Shown one piece after another: positions 10,467 to 23,339 of a DNA stretch of 64,000 nt. A program made the position numbers and the translations under genes. The stretch comes from Saccharum officinarum. Taxonomy: Eukaryota > Streptophyta > Magnoliopsida > Poales > Poaceae. A model generated the notes under the pieces. That model searched no databases. It had not been told where the DNA came from and was given only the letters and a program-made list of their open reading frames with translations. The first letter of the stretch is position 1; each line of letters begins with the position of its first letter. The stretch is from NCBI GenBank assembly GCA_020631735.1, contig CM036170.1, positions 72,183,737-72,247,736 of the forward strand. Reading direction: 5' to 3'.

Positions 10467-10867
10467 TAAAGCGGTTCATCATCACTCTTCTTTCTTGTTT
10501 AGATTGCGAAATAAAATAAAATGGGTTAATTCTCTACCTCATCATCCATCACGAGCTAATAATTAGTACAAAGCATGAGAAATAGGGTGGTTCTATCAAA
10601 AACAATGAAATAAACTCAATGATGCACCCCCTATATTTCCCATGGTAGACGAGAACCATTTACAAATGAGGGAACCATTTACAAATGAGGGAAATCGTGT
10701 GTCATCTGGCATGCACACATGACTCATCTGAGTCTCCAAGGAACCTTGGCCCGATGGACATTTGTTAAGGGCACCTATTTTAGCATGCATGAGCTGGAAC
10801 ACCAATTTTTAGTTCTCCACTGAACACATTCTTAGTTATAGAGGTCGACATCCCAGAAGAGATCATC
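10467..10867 (-). other. 3' flank/3' UTR of the EFR3/SRL2-like gene
   Basis: The interval directly downstream (minus strand) of the stop codon at 10868-10870. It contains a tandem duplication of the 20-bp word AACCATTTACAAATGAGGGA type at about 10656-10695. No clear AATAAA was identified. Confidence 0.4.
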
Positions 10868-13119
10868 TTAGCACCCAGACGTTGCAAGGAACCGGTCATA
10901 GGGACTCAGCACAGGCAGCTTACAGGAATTGAGGTGGCATTGTTCATCAGCTGTGCAGAGAAAAGTATCTGCTTGAGGATCCTGCGGAGATGACTGCTCA
11001 ATGGATGATTCACCATCCTGAAAGTTAAGAACCTTCTGAGCTCATGTACAATAAGGGTGTGGATAGAGAAAGAACTGCATGGTGTCACTAACTTTTATTA
11101 TGCCTAAATAAAGAGATAAAGAAACATTTAGTTCCTCCTGTGTTGAATCTCGATATCTCATTTTAAATTATCCTATCAGATAAAACATTGAAACTGCAAC
11201 TTTAAGAAAGGAAATGCAAAATAAAAATAAGCGCTAGCTATATCTAACGTAAAGCCACTTCCTTCACCTGGAGACACTGCAAAATGTACTTAGTTGACAT
11301 AACGTCCAACTGTCAATTAATACTGTTTTGTATAAACTACTGGCAGCTGTTTAATTGTGGACAGCTCAAGCTGCTCAGGATCTCTAACCTCTTTTTCACG
11401 GACACTCATGCAGACAGATAGCTTTTGCTGCTTCCCAATCAGAAGTGCTTCGCATTGGTTGGCTACCTCCTCAAAAGGCAGATCCTGGTTTGTTGACACT
11501 GACAGCCTTCCAACATGCTGAGATGTTTCCAAAACCTATACATAAATTATAACGCTTCTCAGGATTTATTTACTTATATTAAAAGGTTCTTAGTGTTACC
11601 ATCGTGTACGAGTATGAAACTATGCTCTAACAAGTGTCAAACAATATTGAATGAAATGCACGAAGATATCCTTTTCTTTTCCAGTGGATTTTGAATGATG
11701 TAGAAGAACCAGGAGATAAGTACATACTGAATCAAGAAGCCGATTGACATCAAGAACGCTGTTACATGGCGGATGTCGCAAGTGAGGTTCTACTAAGCTG
11801 TCAGATGCTTCAACAAGAGTATCATCTTCAAAAACAAATCCCAATGGAATAACCTGCAGAAGTACCATCATAGTAATATATAAGAACAAACTGATAAAAC
11901 TTCGCAGGTGTTTAGTTGTTCCTTATCTATCACGGACAAGACTGATCACCTCCATAGACTTTTGGTGTAGTTTTCCATTTTGTGCTGAAGACTTCGAAGG
12001 TGTTTCAGTAAAATGAGATCCCAGACAGATGTCATCTGCTGAAAATTCCTCGAGCAGCTGTTTTCTAATAGTAGACAATTCTGACTGCAGAGAGAATAAC
12101 ATCAGAGCATTGCCAAATAAGCAAGTAAAAGGTTCACAGCATGAGGAATAGCATATATATCATAATCTTTTGTGCAGGTACCTCTGACAGATCTTCCAAG
12201 CTGTCAAGTATAAGGGACACTGATGTTTCTTTTGACTGATCTTCATTCATGTCAATGTTGGAGAGTGATTTCAGAGCAAGGTCGTCATCTTCTTTTGAAC
12301 CATAGAGTTTCGTGCAAGGCTCAGCAGCACTATCAAGAGCCCGCAATCTACAGTCTTCTATTAAACAAAGAAATGGATCAACCTGCAACAAGGCACATAG
12401 AAAATAACAGGTGAAATATATATAATATATTCACATTTCTTGGGCCAATGATCCAACGCTGCTGAACAGCTCACTCGAGACCAATTCATAACAGACAGCT
12501 CTGTAAAGCAGTAGATTAAATAGTTCTGTACTGGCTTTCAACAAAAGAAGGGCAACAATTGACTCAATAACTTCTAAACTGAGCTAAGCAAAAACAGGCC
12601 AGTCTGGCCCAATTAGGCATGCCCTGGCAGATCCAATAAGAACTTCAATATAGGCCTTGGTAGTACTTTCTGAGACCCTGAACATGAAATCTCAGGCCTG
12701 ATAGCAAAAGGAGAGCTTAGCTGGCCCAGGCATGGGCAGATTTTCCAAGCCCAAAGGTGCCCGTCCTGGGCCTGGGATCTGCTCAGATTGGATTGGGATT
12801 TGAGTGTTTCATGTACTCTCTTTTTTGGAATGCCTCATACATGTCTTTAGTTGGCTAATACAGTACCAAAATTCACTGTGGACTTTTTAGTTGCCTGATA
12901 GTTCACATACATGACTTCACCGCAAATACAAATGAAGCAAGGAACTGTGTTTCACTTACTGTACTTTCTCTCAACACGTGCTTCACAACTGGAATGAGCG
13001 CCGGAATGTTAAAAGCTTTAGAGAAAAACACAAGCATTGAAGTTGCCAAAGTAAAAAGAGAACGCCTGCGTGAAGGTGGAAGAAAACCTGCAGAGCATGT
13101 CCGTATGATTACATTATCA

Positions 13120-13178
<59 letters not shown>

Positions 13179-16100
13179 TGTTGAAGTGAAAAAAAATATC
13201 CATGTGGAAAAGATTTGGCAGAAGTACAAGTTTTTCAATGTATATTGTACAGCATAGTTCCCCAGGCATATAGTTATATATGTGAAGTTCAAATTAGCAA
13301 GCCTTTGGTTCTGAGTTCCTTAGTTCCCAAGGATTGTGAGGAAAACTATGAAAATTAAAAGGCAACTGCTACGTACTAAGTACTTTGACTCTGAGTTGCC
13401 ATTGAAGCTTAAGTTAACATGCTAGCAGAATCCCATTTGTACAAGTGTCACCGCCGCCACGTGACAATTTAGGCGCAATCTTACATGAAGGAATATTTGT
13501 TTCAACTGCTAAATTAAACTATGTCATAGTTACAGCAAGCTATCTAACACTGTGAATTGCTGTACTCCGTCGTGTTGTTTTGGGTGAGTCACCTGGGCAA
13601 TTGTGTTTGTGTTTTTTTGCTGGTTTTCCTTAATTAACCATGCAGTTGTATGGTTTTTGGGCCCAGTTCACCTTATAAACCGGGTCAATTCTTTCTTCTT
13701 AAGGTCACGTTCGGTTCCCAGGGAATCATCTTCAGTAATCTATATAGCTATCTCTCACCAGGATTGATTCCTGCCAGGAATTGTGCTAAACGAACGAGCC
13801 ATAAGTGAACTGCAGGAGCTCCCTGCCCTTTTCGAAGGTTCTTCGAAAAAAATATCTTTTTTTTGTGACAAATGGTTCTTCGAAAAAATATCTGAAACTG
13901 TGAATTTCAGCTACAGTACGTCAGTACCATAAAAAAGCCTAAATATTGCTACATCTAAGTATAATTATTAGAAATAGGAATTGGTCAAGTGGTAGAGCAA
14001 AAGGTTTTTCTGGTTGTGCAGTCATGGGCTCAAGTTCTTTTCCGATTTATAAAGATCTTATATCTAGCTGTTCTTATATATTTTCATTCTTTTTTCTAAG
14101 GATGCAGATAAAGATTCTGGTTTTGAAAGAAATGGCAGGAGCTCATAAGATTGGGCGACTATCCATCAAAAGACGCATCAATTGCAATGGTTCCATTACA
14201 TAGCAACCAGGCTCCCAAGATGATTATATAATTCAGGCCACTGTTTCCCCTTTATATAATTCAGGCCACAGCATCACTGGCTTTAGAACACCAGCCATCA
14301 AAAGAGGACTCTCCTGGCTGGGGACAGAGCCTCTGAAGCCCGAATTTTTTTGCAGCAGCCCAAACCAAAATTGCCAGGCGAAAACGCTGTTGGAGTATAG
14401 GCCCATTATGAGGCCCATGTATGCTACCCTATATAGCTACCCTTCTAGGGTTAGCCCAAATTAATCTAGTCCATACCTCTCCACCAACCCCGTCCAGCAC
14501 CAGCGTACCAAGCATGTGGAGATCGATCTACACTTCGTCCGCGACTGTGTGGCCATCGGCGACGTCCGTGTCCTTCACGTCCCGACCACCTCACAGTTTG
14601 CGGACATCTTCACCAAAGGCCTCCCTTCCTCGACCTTCTCCGAGTTTCGCTCCAGCCTCAACGTCTCCTGTGGCTAGTTGTGGCTGCGGGGGGGTCCTGT
14701 GTGTGTGTTGTGCACTTCTTGTTTTCTTTCTTGCCTAGTCTTGGACTCTGCTGCGTCGGTAGTCCAGACTGCGGGGGGGTGTTGGAGTATAGGCCCATTA
14801 TGAGGCCCATGTATGCTACCCTATATAGCTACCCTTCTAGGGTTAGCCCAAATTAATCTAGTCCATTCATTCTAGCAAACGCAAATCACCAACAGATGAC
14901 ACAGATGCTTTGCACCAACAGAACACCACAAACACCTTCCTGTACGACAGCCCTCACAACTCTATTTATATCATGAAATCAAGTTAAAGACTCAATCTTT
15001 TCAATGCAATTGTTTTTTTATTAAGCAGTACATGAACCTTAATGACTCATCCCTATATTGTGTCTTGATCTGCATTGTCTTTTATGAGAAAGGAAAATCA
15101 GAACTGTTTAGGCGAATGAACTAAATCTGTCCGATAGCCATCGAGCCCAGATGTTTAAAGTCTTTATCAAGGTAGGTTACCCAATCCAGTACTGAAGTTG
15201 TCCCCGTCAAGGCAAGCTATGTCCCTTTTAAATACCTCACTGTTCTTCATTTATGTTTGCTTTCCACAATAGACACAACTTTTATTTCAGAGGCTCGGAT
15301 CATTCTCTGTTGCCAATAGATATGTTCTCTACACCGACATGTTCAGTGAATCAAGTCACTAATATCTCAATATATACAGCATGGGAAAAGAAGTTAGTTA
15401 CTACTATACATGATTCATGAAACCCCTAGGTCCTAACACTTTGATCATTATTCAAATTGCAGTGCTCTGGTGGATTTCATGAACTTATAGGCTACACATA
15501 AAGTAATATGTGCCTCTTTTGGGTTTCATCTCTAGCCTACCCCAACTTGCTTGGGACAAAAGGCTATGTTGTTGTTGTTGTTGTTGTTGAATGGAATGTC
15601 CTCCATGATGGAAGGCAACCGAACAAACACGTAGATAAAGATGCTAAAAGAGTTATTCTGACTCAATAGATAATGAACACTGTATAAGAGGGAAATGTAC
15701 CTGCTTGTAACGAAACACTTCTTAATGAAAAAGCTAGCTGAAAGCTACCAACCAAAACTTCGGCACCTGAGCCCTGCGGTAAGAATAGGTTAGGTACGAA
15801 CTAAACAAATCAAATCAGAGGGGGAAGTGGCAAGGGAGGGAGAGGAGAAACTATGCAAGGGTTAAGAGTGCAGTTGTATGCGTTCACCCTCGATCAACAA
15901 TTTAGCAAATCATACAAATGGGATAAAAATTGCTGACTTTGATCCATGAAAGAGAATTTAGATGTAATTGGCAGTGCAATAAATCCAACATCTTATGGAG
16001 AGCACTATAATAGTTTTAGTTTGCTTTGCCTTTGAGCTGACAAATTCCTGTGTTTGGTTGTGGATCTTTGTAAATGATGCTGAAAATGTGAAACGTAAAA

Positions 16101-19100
16101 TGGATTCCCAATACCGAGTAATACACTACGCAATAATATTGACAGCATTATGACCTTGTCTCATACCGACAAAGAGTAAAGCCAAATACATGCCATGTTT
16201 CAGATATAAAGCAGAGTAATGTGTCCTCTCACCTTGGCTCTAGAAAACAATAGCATCAAGCTGTAAGTATGAGAAATTGCTTCATAATTCCGCGGAACAT
16301 TTTCAGGTGACAGTGCCTGAGTCCATAAGGACGAAAGAAGAAGATTTGCCTGACGAACACTGAGCATGAGGGTGACAGCATCCTGCGTGTAAATAAATGA
16401 TACCTTTTATTCTAGTGAGAAAGGAAACAGAACAGTTACTAGAGGATCCTATTAGCCACAAAAATGAAAATCTAACACGGACCTTTTCCTGATTTGGAGT
16501 TGGTTCACTCGAAGTACTTGTATCTGTGGAAGAGGGAAGAGAAATATCTTTTGTACTAGCCATCCTTTGAATAGTCTGTGACTTGAATAGTGTTGCATCA
16601 TTTGCACTGATCTCATCTGCATTCTCACTGATGGGCAGTAGCTTTGTGTTATCCTGGAGCGGACTTTCACGAAATGAAAGCATGTCTCTTTTAAGTTTCC
16701 CAAACAAAGCAGCAGAAGATGAAAACACCGATGTTGTTCTAGATAATGTCCTTCGGAGATCAATCTTCCTTGTCTGTGATGTGTCTGCAAATGAGCATGG
16801 AGCGACAGAAGAGGGAACAAGAACAACAGAGAAAATCCGATGTGCTCCTAAATGTGTCTCGCAATCTGGATAGACCATTGCTAAAAGCAGTTGATGAAAC
16901 AACGCTTCAGGAAATGCCTACAGTGTGTAGTATATCACGTAAAGAGCTGGTATAGTTAGTAGAGGATGCAGAAAAATATTGTTAATTAACTTACTTTGCT
17001 CTGATGTGACAAGTTTGGCAATGATGCAACTATTTGAGCAGTGCGATATGCTGCAGAGATAGTAGACCGTGCAACAATCATAGAACTTGAAATATTTTCC
17101 AGTACTACAGCTAATGTATCAAGGATAGGTCCAGCATCACCGACCTGAAGAGGACAAAAAAAAATAACAAATTATCCATAGACTGCAGCTGTAGAGCTAT
17201 AAATGGAAAAAAAATAAAGCAATACACCTCTAAAATATATTTAGAAAAATTGACCTTTCTAGACAACTGAACAAGACATTCATCTACAGCTTTCCCATTT
17301 CTGCTATTCCATTTGACCATGCTGTCTCCAGGATCTGCATCACTGGCCAAGGATTGCATGCTTTTAGCCATATGCCTGACCATATCACTTATTGAAGCCA
17401 TCAGTGCTGTAGAAGACTGAGCTTTGGAGTGTTCAGCAAGGCGTGAAGTAACTTCGATGATATCTAGATTCATATCTGGTTGTTTCAATACATTCTTGTG
17501 TTCAAGATGCTTGACTAACATAGACAACAATATATGAGCATTCTGTCCTGGCATACAATGATATAAATATCTGTCAGAATCAGCAATGGTTGAAGACAAG
17601 AATGCCCATATAGATTATAAAAATATCACAGATAAGTGCAAAATGTATACTAATCAAATAGATTGAGGAAACAATGAATACCAGATTTCTCCATCACAAT
17701 CTGCATATCCAGCAGGACACACAGCGCAAATCCTTTAGAAGGTGACCATAGATTGTTATTATCAAAATAACGAAATATAGCTTCCAGAACTCGTCGCACT
17801 GTTGTTCCTCCCCTGGATATTCTAGCAAGGTTATGTAGACAAATCCCTGACCAAAAATTTGGACTTGTTGATTCTTCTCTGTGGGAAAATGATTTATAAA
17901 AGAGATAATGTATTAGATAAATTTCATACAGTATAAACTTTCAAGTATTCCACATGCCTGAACTTTATTTACATTGTCAAACTTAATTCACCGTGAACAG
18001 CTCTAATAACTTTCCATGAAGGAACCCTTGTCAAAATGGTAACAGCAGGAGGTTCATGACCTCCAGCTTTGAGCACTTCATCCACCCACTGAATTCGTCT
18101 ATCCTCAACAGCGGCATCATTATCAGCATTTGCATATGGGCTCTCATAATTTTCCAGAACTGCAGAAACAACCTGTGAAATCATTGAACAGTAGTAGCTG
18201 AGAATAGAGGAGCGGTGGAAATTATAATGACATGTCATTCTACACTTCCAGGCTTCCTGCTATATGATGCTGGAAGGAATTGTATATTACAAGTTAATAG
18301 CTAAAGGGAATGACCAAAAGCTTTATCTTGCGTGATTTGGACAAAATTTACAGGGCTATGAACCACCCAGGACATGTCCAAGCTAGGCCACCCCCTAAGG
18401 TATCCTATCTAGAACTCTAGATCTATTACAACATGAAATACTGGAAAGTACTATGGGTTACTGAATTATTCATAATCACCAAACATAAAGGCTTTGGTTG
18501 GGCCAACAACTGTTTACTTTATTTCTTACCAAAATCAACTAAGCAGCTTAAGGGGGAAGGCAAAATAACACACTTACATTATCAAGCTCTGCAGACATAT
18601 GGGAGTGCTCACCCATAAACCAAATCTGCAAGCACACAAATCAACATTAGGCATTAAAATTCTGGGGAAACGAAAGAAATGCAAATGTAGCAGAGTGGAA
18701 AATGAAATGATATTTTTGTTTAATTTTGTTGGGACATTAATGACCTTTTTATAAGAGGAAGGGGGAATGAGATCCAAAGGATTTAGTTCAAGTTTGATAA
18801 AAAAGAATCCTCATCTTTCAAACAGGTCCTAAGAGGGAACATAGAGCCTACATTCTCTTTCCCGGATGGGACGGTCCACGATCATTGTTTGATAGAAGTG
18901 ATTGATTATCTTGAATAGTATGGTGCATGAGAAAGAAAGAACATTTTAAAAATATCACATCATACTATGAATTATTCCCATCAATGAATACACAATGCAG
19001 GACAAGCTAATCTTGAACCAAACAGCTGCACACCAAGAAGGCCACATGGCATAACAAGAGAAACAAATACCATAGATGAAAGAGCTTGTAGCCCAGCTGC

Positions 19101-20481
19101 ATGAAGAATGCATATCTTCTCCTTTTCACCCATCTCTTGGGCCAGATGACATAGTTTAGGAATCTGGTTTTCTAAATTGAACATGTAAGTACTGTCAACC
19201 TACAATGAGAAGTTAATAATCCACAAGTCAAAACAGTCTAAAAAGAGACTAATAATACATGATGCATCCATTTTGATGCTACAATAATGTTTAAATACCT
19301 GATTATTTATAAAGTCAAAAAGTGTTTGACATGCTAATTTCCGCAAGTCATCCTGTCTATTTTGCTCCAATAATGTCTCTACAATTGTTAGCAAGCTGTT
19401 GGCAAAAAGTGGCCTGCAAACCAATGGCTTCACCCATTTATCGATGCAACACTTTCTTATTAAAGTTCCAATGCAAAATGAGTAAGAGCACGTTTCCTAT
19501 AAGAAAAGGAACAAAAATTTTTGCTCCGAGTACAAATTCAAATGTTGTCAGAGAGCAAGGTCCATCTAAAATTGACAAAAAAAAATAATGATCATTGAAG
19601 AAAAAATAATAAATTGTCGTTGGAGATAGCAAATTACAATGCTTTGAAACTAGAAATGCATGGCATATGCAAACGAGAAAATGCAGCTATGTTTATAAGT
19701 AGAAAAAACTTACAATTGCTCCTGACAAGAACATATCACCTTTCGATAGATTGCCATAACAACTTTCACTGAACCACAGCGCTCAGCCCTAAGTTCCTTG
19801 TAGCATTTTTGCTCTAAGTAAACTGTAATCTGTAAAGGAACATACATAATTTTCACAACAGTTTTCGTAATTGAACTCATGTTACACTTAAAACTATACA
19901 GGCAAGGCATAAAAAGAAATAAACCTTTGGAACACGCATAGGATTCCTTGAAATATATTCGCACAGTTTCCCTATCTTGCGATCATTTGGTCCTTCATCC
20001 TGAAAAGAAGAACAAGGACTTTTGCAGCTAGCACTCACATTGTAGAGACCTTTTTTTTTTATAGACACATTGTAGAGACTTGACAAAACAAAGGTTCTTA
20101 TAGTTATGTGTCCATTCTTGAAAATATAATGACAACAGAAATTTTTCAATAATCGCCTCCATGTCTACAACAAATACTTTTGTGGAGGTGGAATGTGTTA
20201 CAGAACGAGCTAAATAGAAACAATAACTGTAATGGAGAATCTCAAACAATGCAACATTATATTGTCCCTGATACATAGTAATGATAGGTAGGCTATAGAA
20301 ATAGTATATATGACCAGAACTTTTGAGAATTTGTAAAAGATGTGACCTGTGTCCGAGGGAAGATTTCTGCAAGCAACTTCTTGTAGCGCTTGACCGGGTG
20401 GCGGGACCTTGTCCGCAGGGATGGGCAAATGAAGCAGAGCTTCTCGCATGCTGGCAACAGCTCCCTCGAGACCACGCCCAT
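10868..20481 (-). CDS. SRL2-like: EFR3/SEMI-ROLLED LEAF 2-like ARM-repeat protein, 19 coding exons, 1000 aa
   Basis: Minus-strand exons, all with GT/AG borders and compatible phases: 20481-20347, 19999-19925, 19829-19714, 19413-19299, 19199-19071, 18625-18578, 18172-17973, 17878-17682, 17547-17255, 17144-16995, 16917-16483, 16382-16233, 15773-15701, 13087-12960, 12382-12182, 12084-11950, 11853-11728, 11535-11389, 11017-10868. They sum to 3003 nt. The N-terminus (MGVVSRELLPACEKLCFICP, then RSRHPVKRYKK) has several Cys and a basic patch, as in EFR3 proteins that are anchored to the plasma membrane by lipidated Cys and acidic lipids. Residues 45-700 are helical ARM/HEAT-like; the C-terminus ends LSPYDRFLATSGC. 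Known of the family: EFR3 scaffolds the PI4-kinase alpha complex at the plasma membrane, and rice SRL2 affects leaf rolling. A second in-frame Met lies two codons upstream (20487); I chose MGVV by similarity to the family. No stop or frameshift was found. Confidence 0.92.
13122..13176. repeat. (CA)n dinucleotide microsatellite, about 27 units
   Basis: An uninterrupted CA run. On the gene's sense strand it is (GT)n and starts about 34 nt upstream of the 3' splice site of exon 14 (acceptor between 13088 and 13087), in the branch-point zone. Confidence 0.95.
13703..13800 (+). mobile_element. Short Tourist-like MITE in intron 13
   Basis: Ends GGTCACGTTCGGTTCCC and GCTAAACGAACGAGCC are imperfect inverted repeats, about 98 bp apart, with AA/TAA-rich flanks. 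Confidence 0.55.
13975..14105 (+). mobile_element. tRNA-derived SINE-like sequence
   Basis: GGTCAAGTGGTAGAGC resembles a tRNA A box, followed about 35 bp later by TCATGGGCTCAAGTTC, a degenerate B box. The spacing and the word CTGGTTGTG match tRNA-derived SINE heads in grasses. A full cloverleaf cannot be drawn by eye, so I do not call a functional tRNA. The right end is unclear. Confidence 0.4.
14388..14877 (+). mobile_element. Internally deleted Ty1/copia element with about 98-bp LTRs
   Basis: The 3' LTR (14780-14877) runs from TGTTGGAG to CTAGCA and is preceded by a polypurine tract (GCGGGGGGG). The left LTR (from 14388) is the same sequence but is cut after about 88 bp and fused directly to the end of pol. 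The pol remnant (about 14477-14670, frame offset from the Met-initiated ORF) encodes words of the copia RNase H C-terminus (RTKHVEIDLHFV, FADIFTKGLP). AACGC is duplicated at 14383-14387 and 14878-14882. Almost the whole internal region is missing, so the element is non-autonomous. Confidence 0.8.
15530..15590 (+). mobile_element. 3' fragment of an Au-type SINE
   Basis: CCCCAACTTGCTTGGGAC, then AAAAGGCTATG and a (TTG)n tail of seven units is the typical 3' end of Au SINEs in grasses. The 5' tRNA-like head is not visible, so it is truncated. Confidence 0.7.
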
Positions 20482-20558
20482 CGACATAAGGGTTCTTAGA
20501 CTTCACCAGTGCTCCTCTGCACAACATATGGGCCACTCCACTGCTCGCACCAAACCCT
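20482..20558 (-). promoter_or_regulatory. 5' leader part of the SRL2-like gene with an upstream ATG
   Basis: An acceptor-like TCTTTATCAG ends at about 20559, so an intron probably interrupts the 5' UTR. Between it and the main start lies an upstream ATG (20527-20525) in a different frame. Its reading frame overlaps the main start codon and continues through exon 1. The 5' UTR first exon is not certain (see 30077-30379). Confidence 0.45.
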
Positions 20559-20876
20559 GATAAAGAGGAAAGTTTTTAGTCAAATCACAGCCCATGGATC
20601 AATCACAATTTTCAAGCATGCCCAACGAGCACACGAACCAAATCGATGCCATCTACTGCATTAGCAACATGTCAAACGCTCCTCAAATCAATCACTACCG
20701 CTCACCACCAAGCACAAATTCCGCGAGCCACTTGACCAACACAACACTGCGGCCAAAGCAACATTACCAATCAAACATTCGAAAACGTGACGGATTGCAC
20801 ACAAATGAAACAAGCATCCACCCCTGACCAGCCACACGGACCCATCTAATGCTCACTGCAAAGTGGCTTGGTCCAT
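20559..20876. other. Probable 5' UTR intron or promoter-proximal DNA
   Basis: T-rich on the sense strand with no coding pattern. It links the SRL2-like gene to the repeat block that starts at 20877. Confidence 0.4.
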
Positions 20877-23008
20877 TTGATCACTGGTGCATATTTGCAA
20901 ATTGCGATTAATCCATTGTAAATAATTTGGCTAAAAAGTTCCTCTATCAGGGCTACTTGCTTACTTCTACTGTTTGACAGTATCCTGTTCCTCAAATCCA
21001 ATCAATGTTGGTGCTTCTGCACGTCTCAGATCCTCCGTAGTCCCCTGAAAAAAAATATGCAAGACAAAATCATAATCTTACACACTATGAATGGCAAGAA
21101 GCATTTGATAGTGCTGCTGCTACTAAACATGTGGTCAGAATCAATTAAGATGCATCAGCTTCACTGGTACCAAATAATGCTAAACCAGCCAACCAACTCT
21201 TGCGCCTGCGGCCTATCTACTTCTACTCGCTGTTTCAGTGATACAGCAGAACCCTAATCGGTCAGAAGAGTGTGTGCTTGCGAGACAGCAGTGTGTGATA
21301 TTATTTGTTTCCAACAAGAGATCACAGATGAGAAGGAACAAATACTTGTAATAGTTCTCAAGTCAGCACCACTAACAAATGACCACAAGTTGTACAGAAA
21401 ATTTTATCAGTAATTCTCTTTTGCTCATAACCTATCAGCTACATGCCTTAATATTCAGTTTTGGGTTCAAAATAGATTGACAAAACACTACTCTGACTAA
21501 TCACTTCTACCAGATTACAAGGATATGGATTAACTTCAAAAATTTGCTACAAGTCCACTGCTATAGAGCTCCCTTCGGAAACAAAACCACAAACATTATA
21601 TTCACATGCAGTTTTTCAGAAGCCAGAATATTAAGACTAACATGAAGCAGATACGCGCAGTTCAGAACAAATAATTGCACCATACCAGCCAGGCACGAAG
21701 CACCTTGCCCAATTCTAGAAGTGGCCTCGGAGGTTACTGTCCAAAAAGTTCATTTGGTGTACTTGGCAATGTGTAATGAGCAAATGGTATTATAAGTCAT
21801 AAGTCATCTCCTTTTTCCTAATTGAACAAATATTGCCCTGGACTTCAGAATTGGGACTACAGGTGATATTGACCCTTGAACTCATTTTGCATTGACAATT
21901 CCTAGGAGAAATTACACTTTGAATTAAGGGATCACTTATATTATTAATGAAAAAGGTACACAGTTTTTTTTAACGAACGGTGAGATTGGCAGCAACACTA
22001 CACAATTCTTGCTTGCAATGACAGTGTCCAGGTATGCATCGTCTTGAATTTTCAAAGGAATTATTTCCTAGATCCTTTCACAACTGTTAATCAAATCCTA
22101 ATATCATTCCACAAGGTTTCCCATTTGCTGCTGTAGTGCTGTACTATCCGACATTCCAATCAAATCAGATCCTAAATTTTGAATATTCATACAAAGCAAC
22201 CAAACATCCAGAATGTGTTGAGTTGAGTATTGTATTACATCTTGCGGGCAAAACATATAAACCAATCAACAGATGCAAGCTAGGTCGCCCGTACCAGCAA
22301 AAGAAGAAGCTTAGGCGTCCAGACCCCGGGGCCGCAACGGGAGCACCACGGCGGTGGCGTCCACCACGTTGTGGCATTCCCTCACCGTCGTGACGCCAGA
22401 GATGGAGCTGCCTTCACGACGCACCACGTGCTCCACATCACCGTTGTGGATGGCCAGATGACGGGAGATACGGCGCGGCCGCGGTGCGCGTGGGGCCGAA
22501 GGCTGGACGAGCGGAGCAGCCGAGGCGTGGGGCCGGAGGGTGGAGGAGCCGAGGTGCTGGCCATGCAGTGGAGGAGCGGAAGACGGCGGATGAGCGGACG
22601 AGCGGAGGAGGCGGAGCTGCTGGGCCAGCCTCGCGGGTTCCGTTACGGGGCGGCGCCGGGACTTTGCTAATTTTGGCGCTCGCGTTGCGTCTTCGCTAAT
22701 TTTGAACACTGTCTTAATTCTAAATCTAATCCACGTTCCTCTGTGTGTTCCTTCCTATGTGTTCTTCCTTCATTCATTCCTCCAAATTCCATCCAATTCC
22801 CGGTCATATTTGGTATCCAATTTGGTCGGTCCTTGGTAAATTGTCCATTTCATCTCTTCGTAATCTTGAGTGGTAGATTTCTAGTGTTTTGTTAGGCTCT
22901 TCTCTAGTACTGCAATTTAAATTCTTTGATTGGGTGTGAATTCCTAGAGTCAACCCAGGTGGACCACATGGTTTTTTAAGACAAATATGGTATTCAACCA
23001 CAAATTAA

Positions 23009-23144
23009 AGTCCTGTTCGGTAGGGATCCTTCCAAAAACTCCTCGTTCTTCACTGAAAAAATAGTTTCGAATGGCTCATCCTACTAAACTGTTTGATAAA
23101 GCCCCTCTATAAGAGGTAGAGAAAAACCCTACCCAAACGGGACT
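23009..23144 (+). mobile_element. Tourist-like MITE inside block A
   Basis: AGTCCTGTTCGGTAGGG and CCCTACCCAAACGGGACT are terminal inverted repeats, with TAA on both sides (23006-23008, 23145-23147). The same MITE is at 61355-61492 in block B, so it predates the duplication. Confidence 0.75.
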
Positions 23145-23339
23145 TAATTTGGAATACAATGCTTCTCAAATATCATGATGTATATAAAAATGCCATTAAA
23201 AACACCCGTGCACATTTCCCCAATAATAGTGCTAGAGTTGTATTCATTGCCTTTTTAAAGGTGGTTAGCGCCCCGGTTAAACCAACCATCTGATCTTAAT
23301 TCATAGTGACCGTTTTGAATACTGTCTTAAATTCATCCC

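Larger units (their letters stand above)
13088..15700 (-). other. Intron 13 of the SRL2-like gene, enriched in transposon insertions
   Basis: At about 2.6 kb this is the longest coding intron. It contains a (CA)n run, a MITE, a tRNA-like SINE, a deleted copia element and an Au-type SINE tail. The flanking exons (13 and 14) still have consensus splice sites and join in frame. Confidence 0.8.

Noticed and set aside
12994..13257. ORF containing a poly-His/Thr stretch
   Set aside because: It is a translation of the (CA)n microsatellite in intron 13 and partly antisense to exon 14.
13975..14045. A functional tRNA gene in intron 13
   Set aside because: A and B box-like words are present, but the B box is degenerate and paired arms are not evident; a SINE head is more likely.
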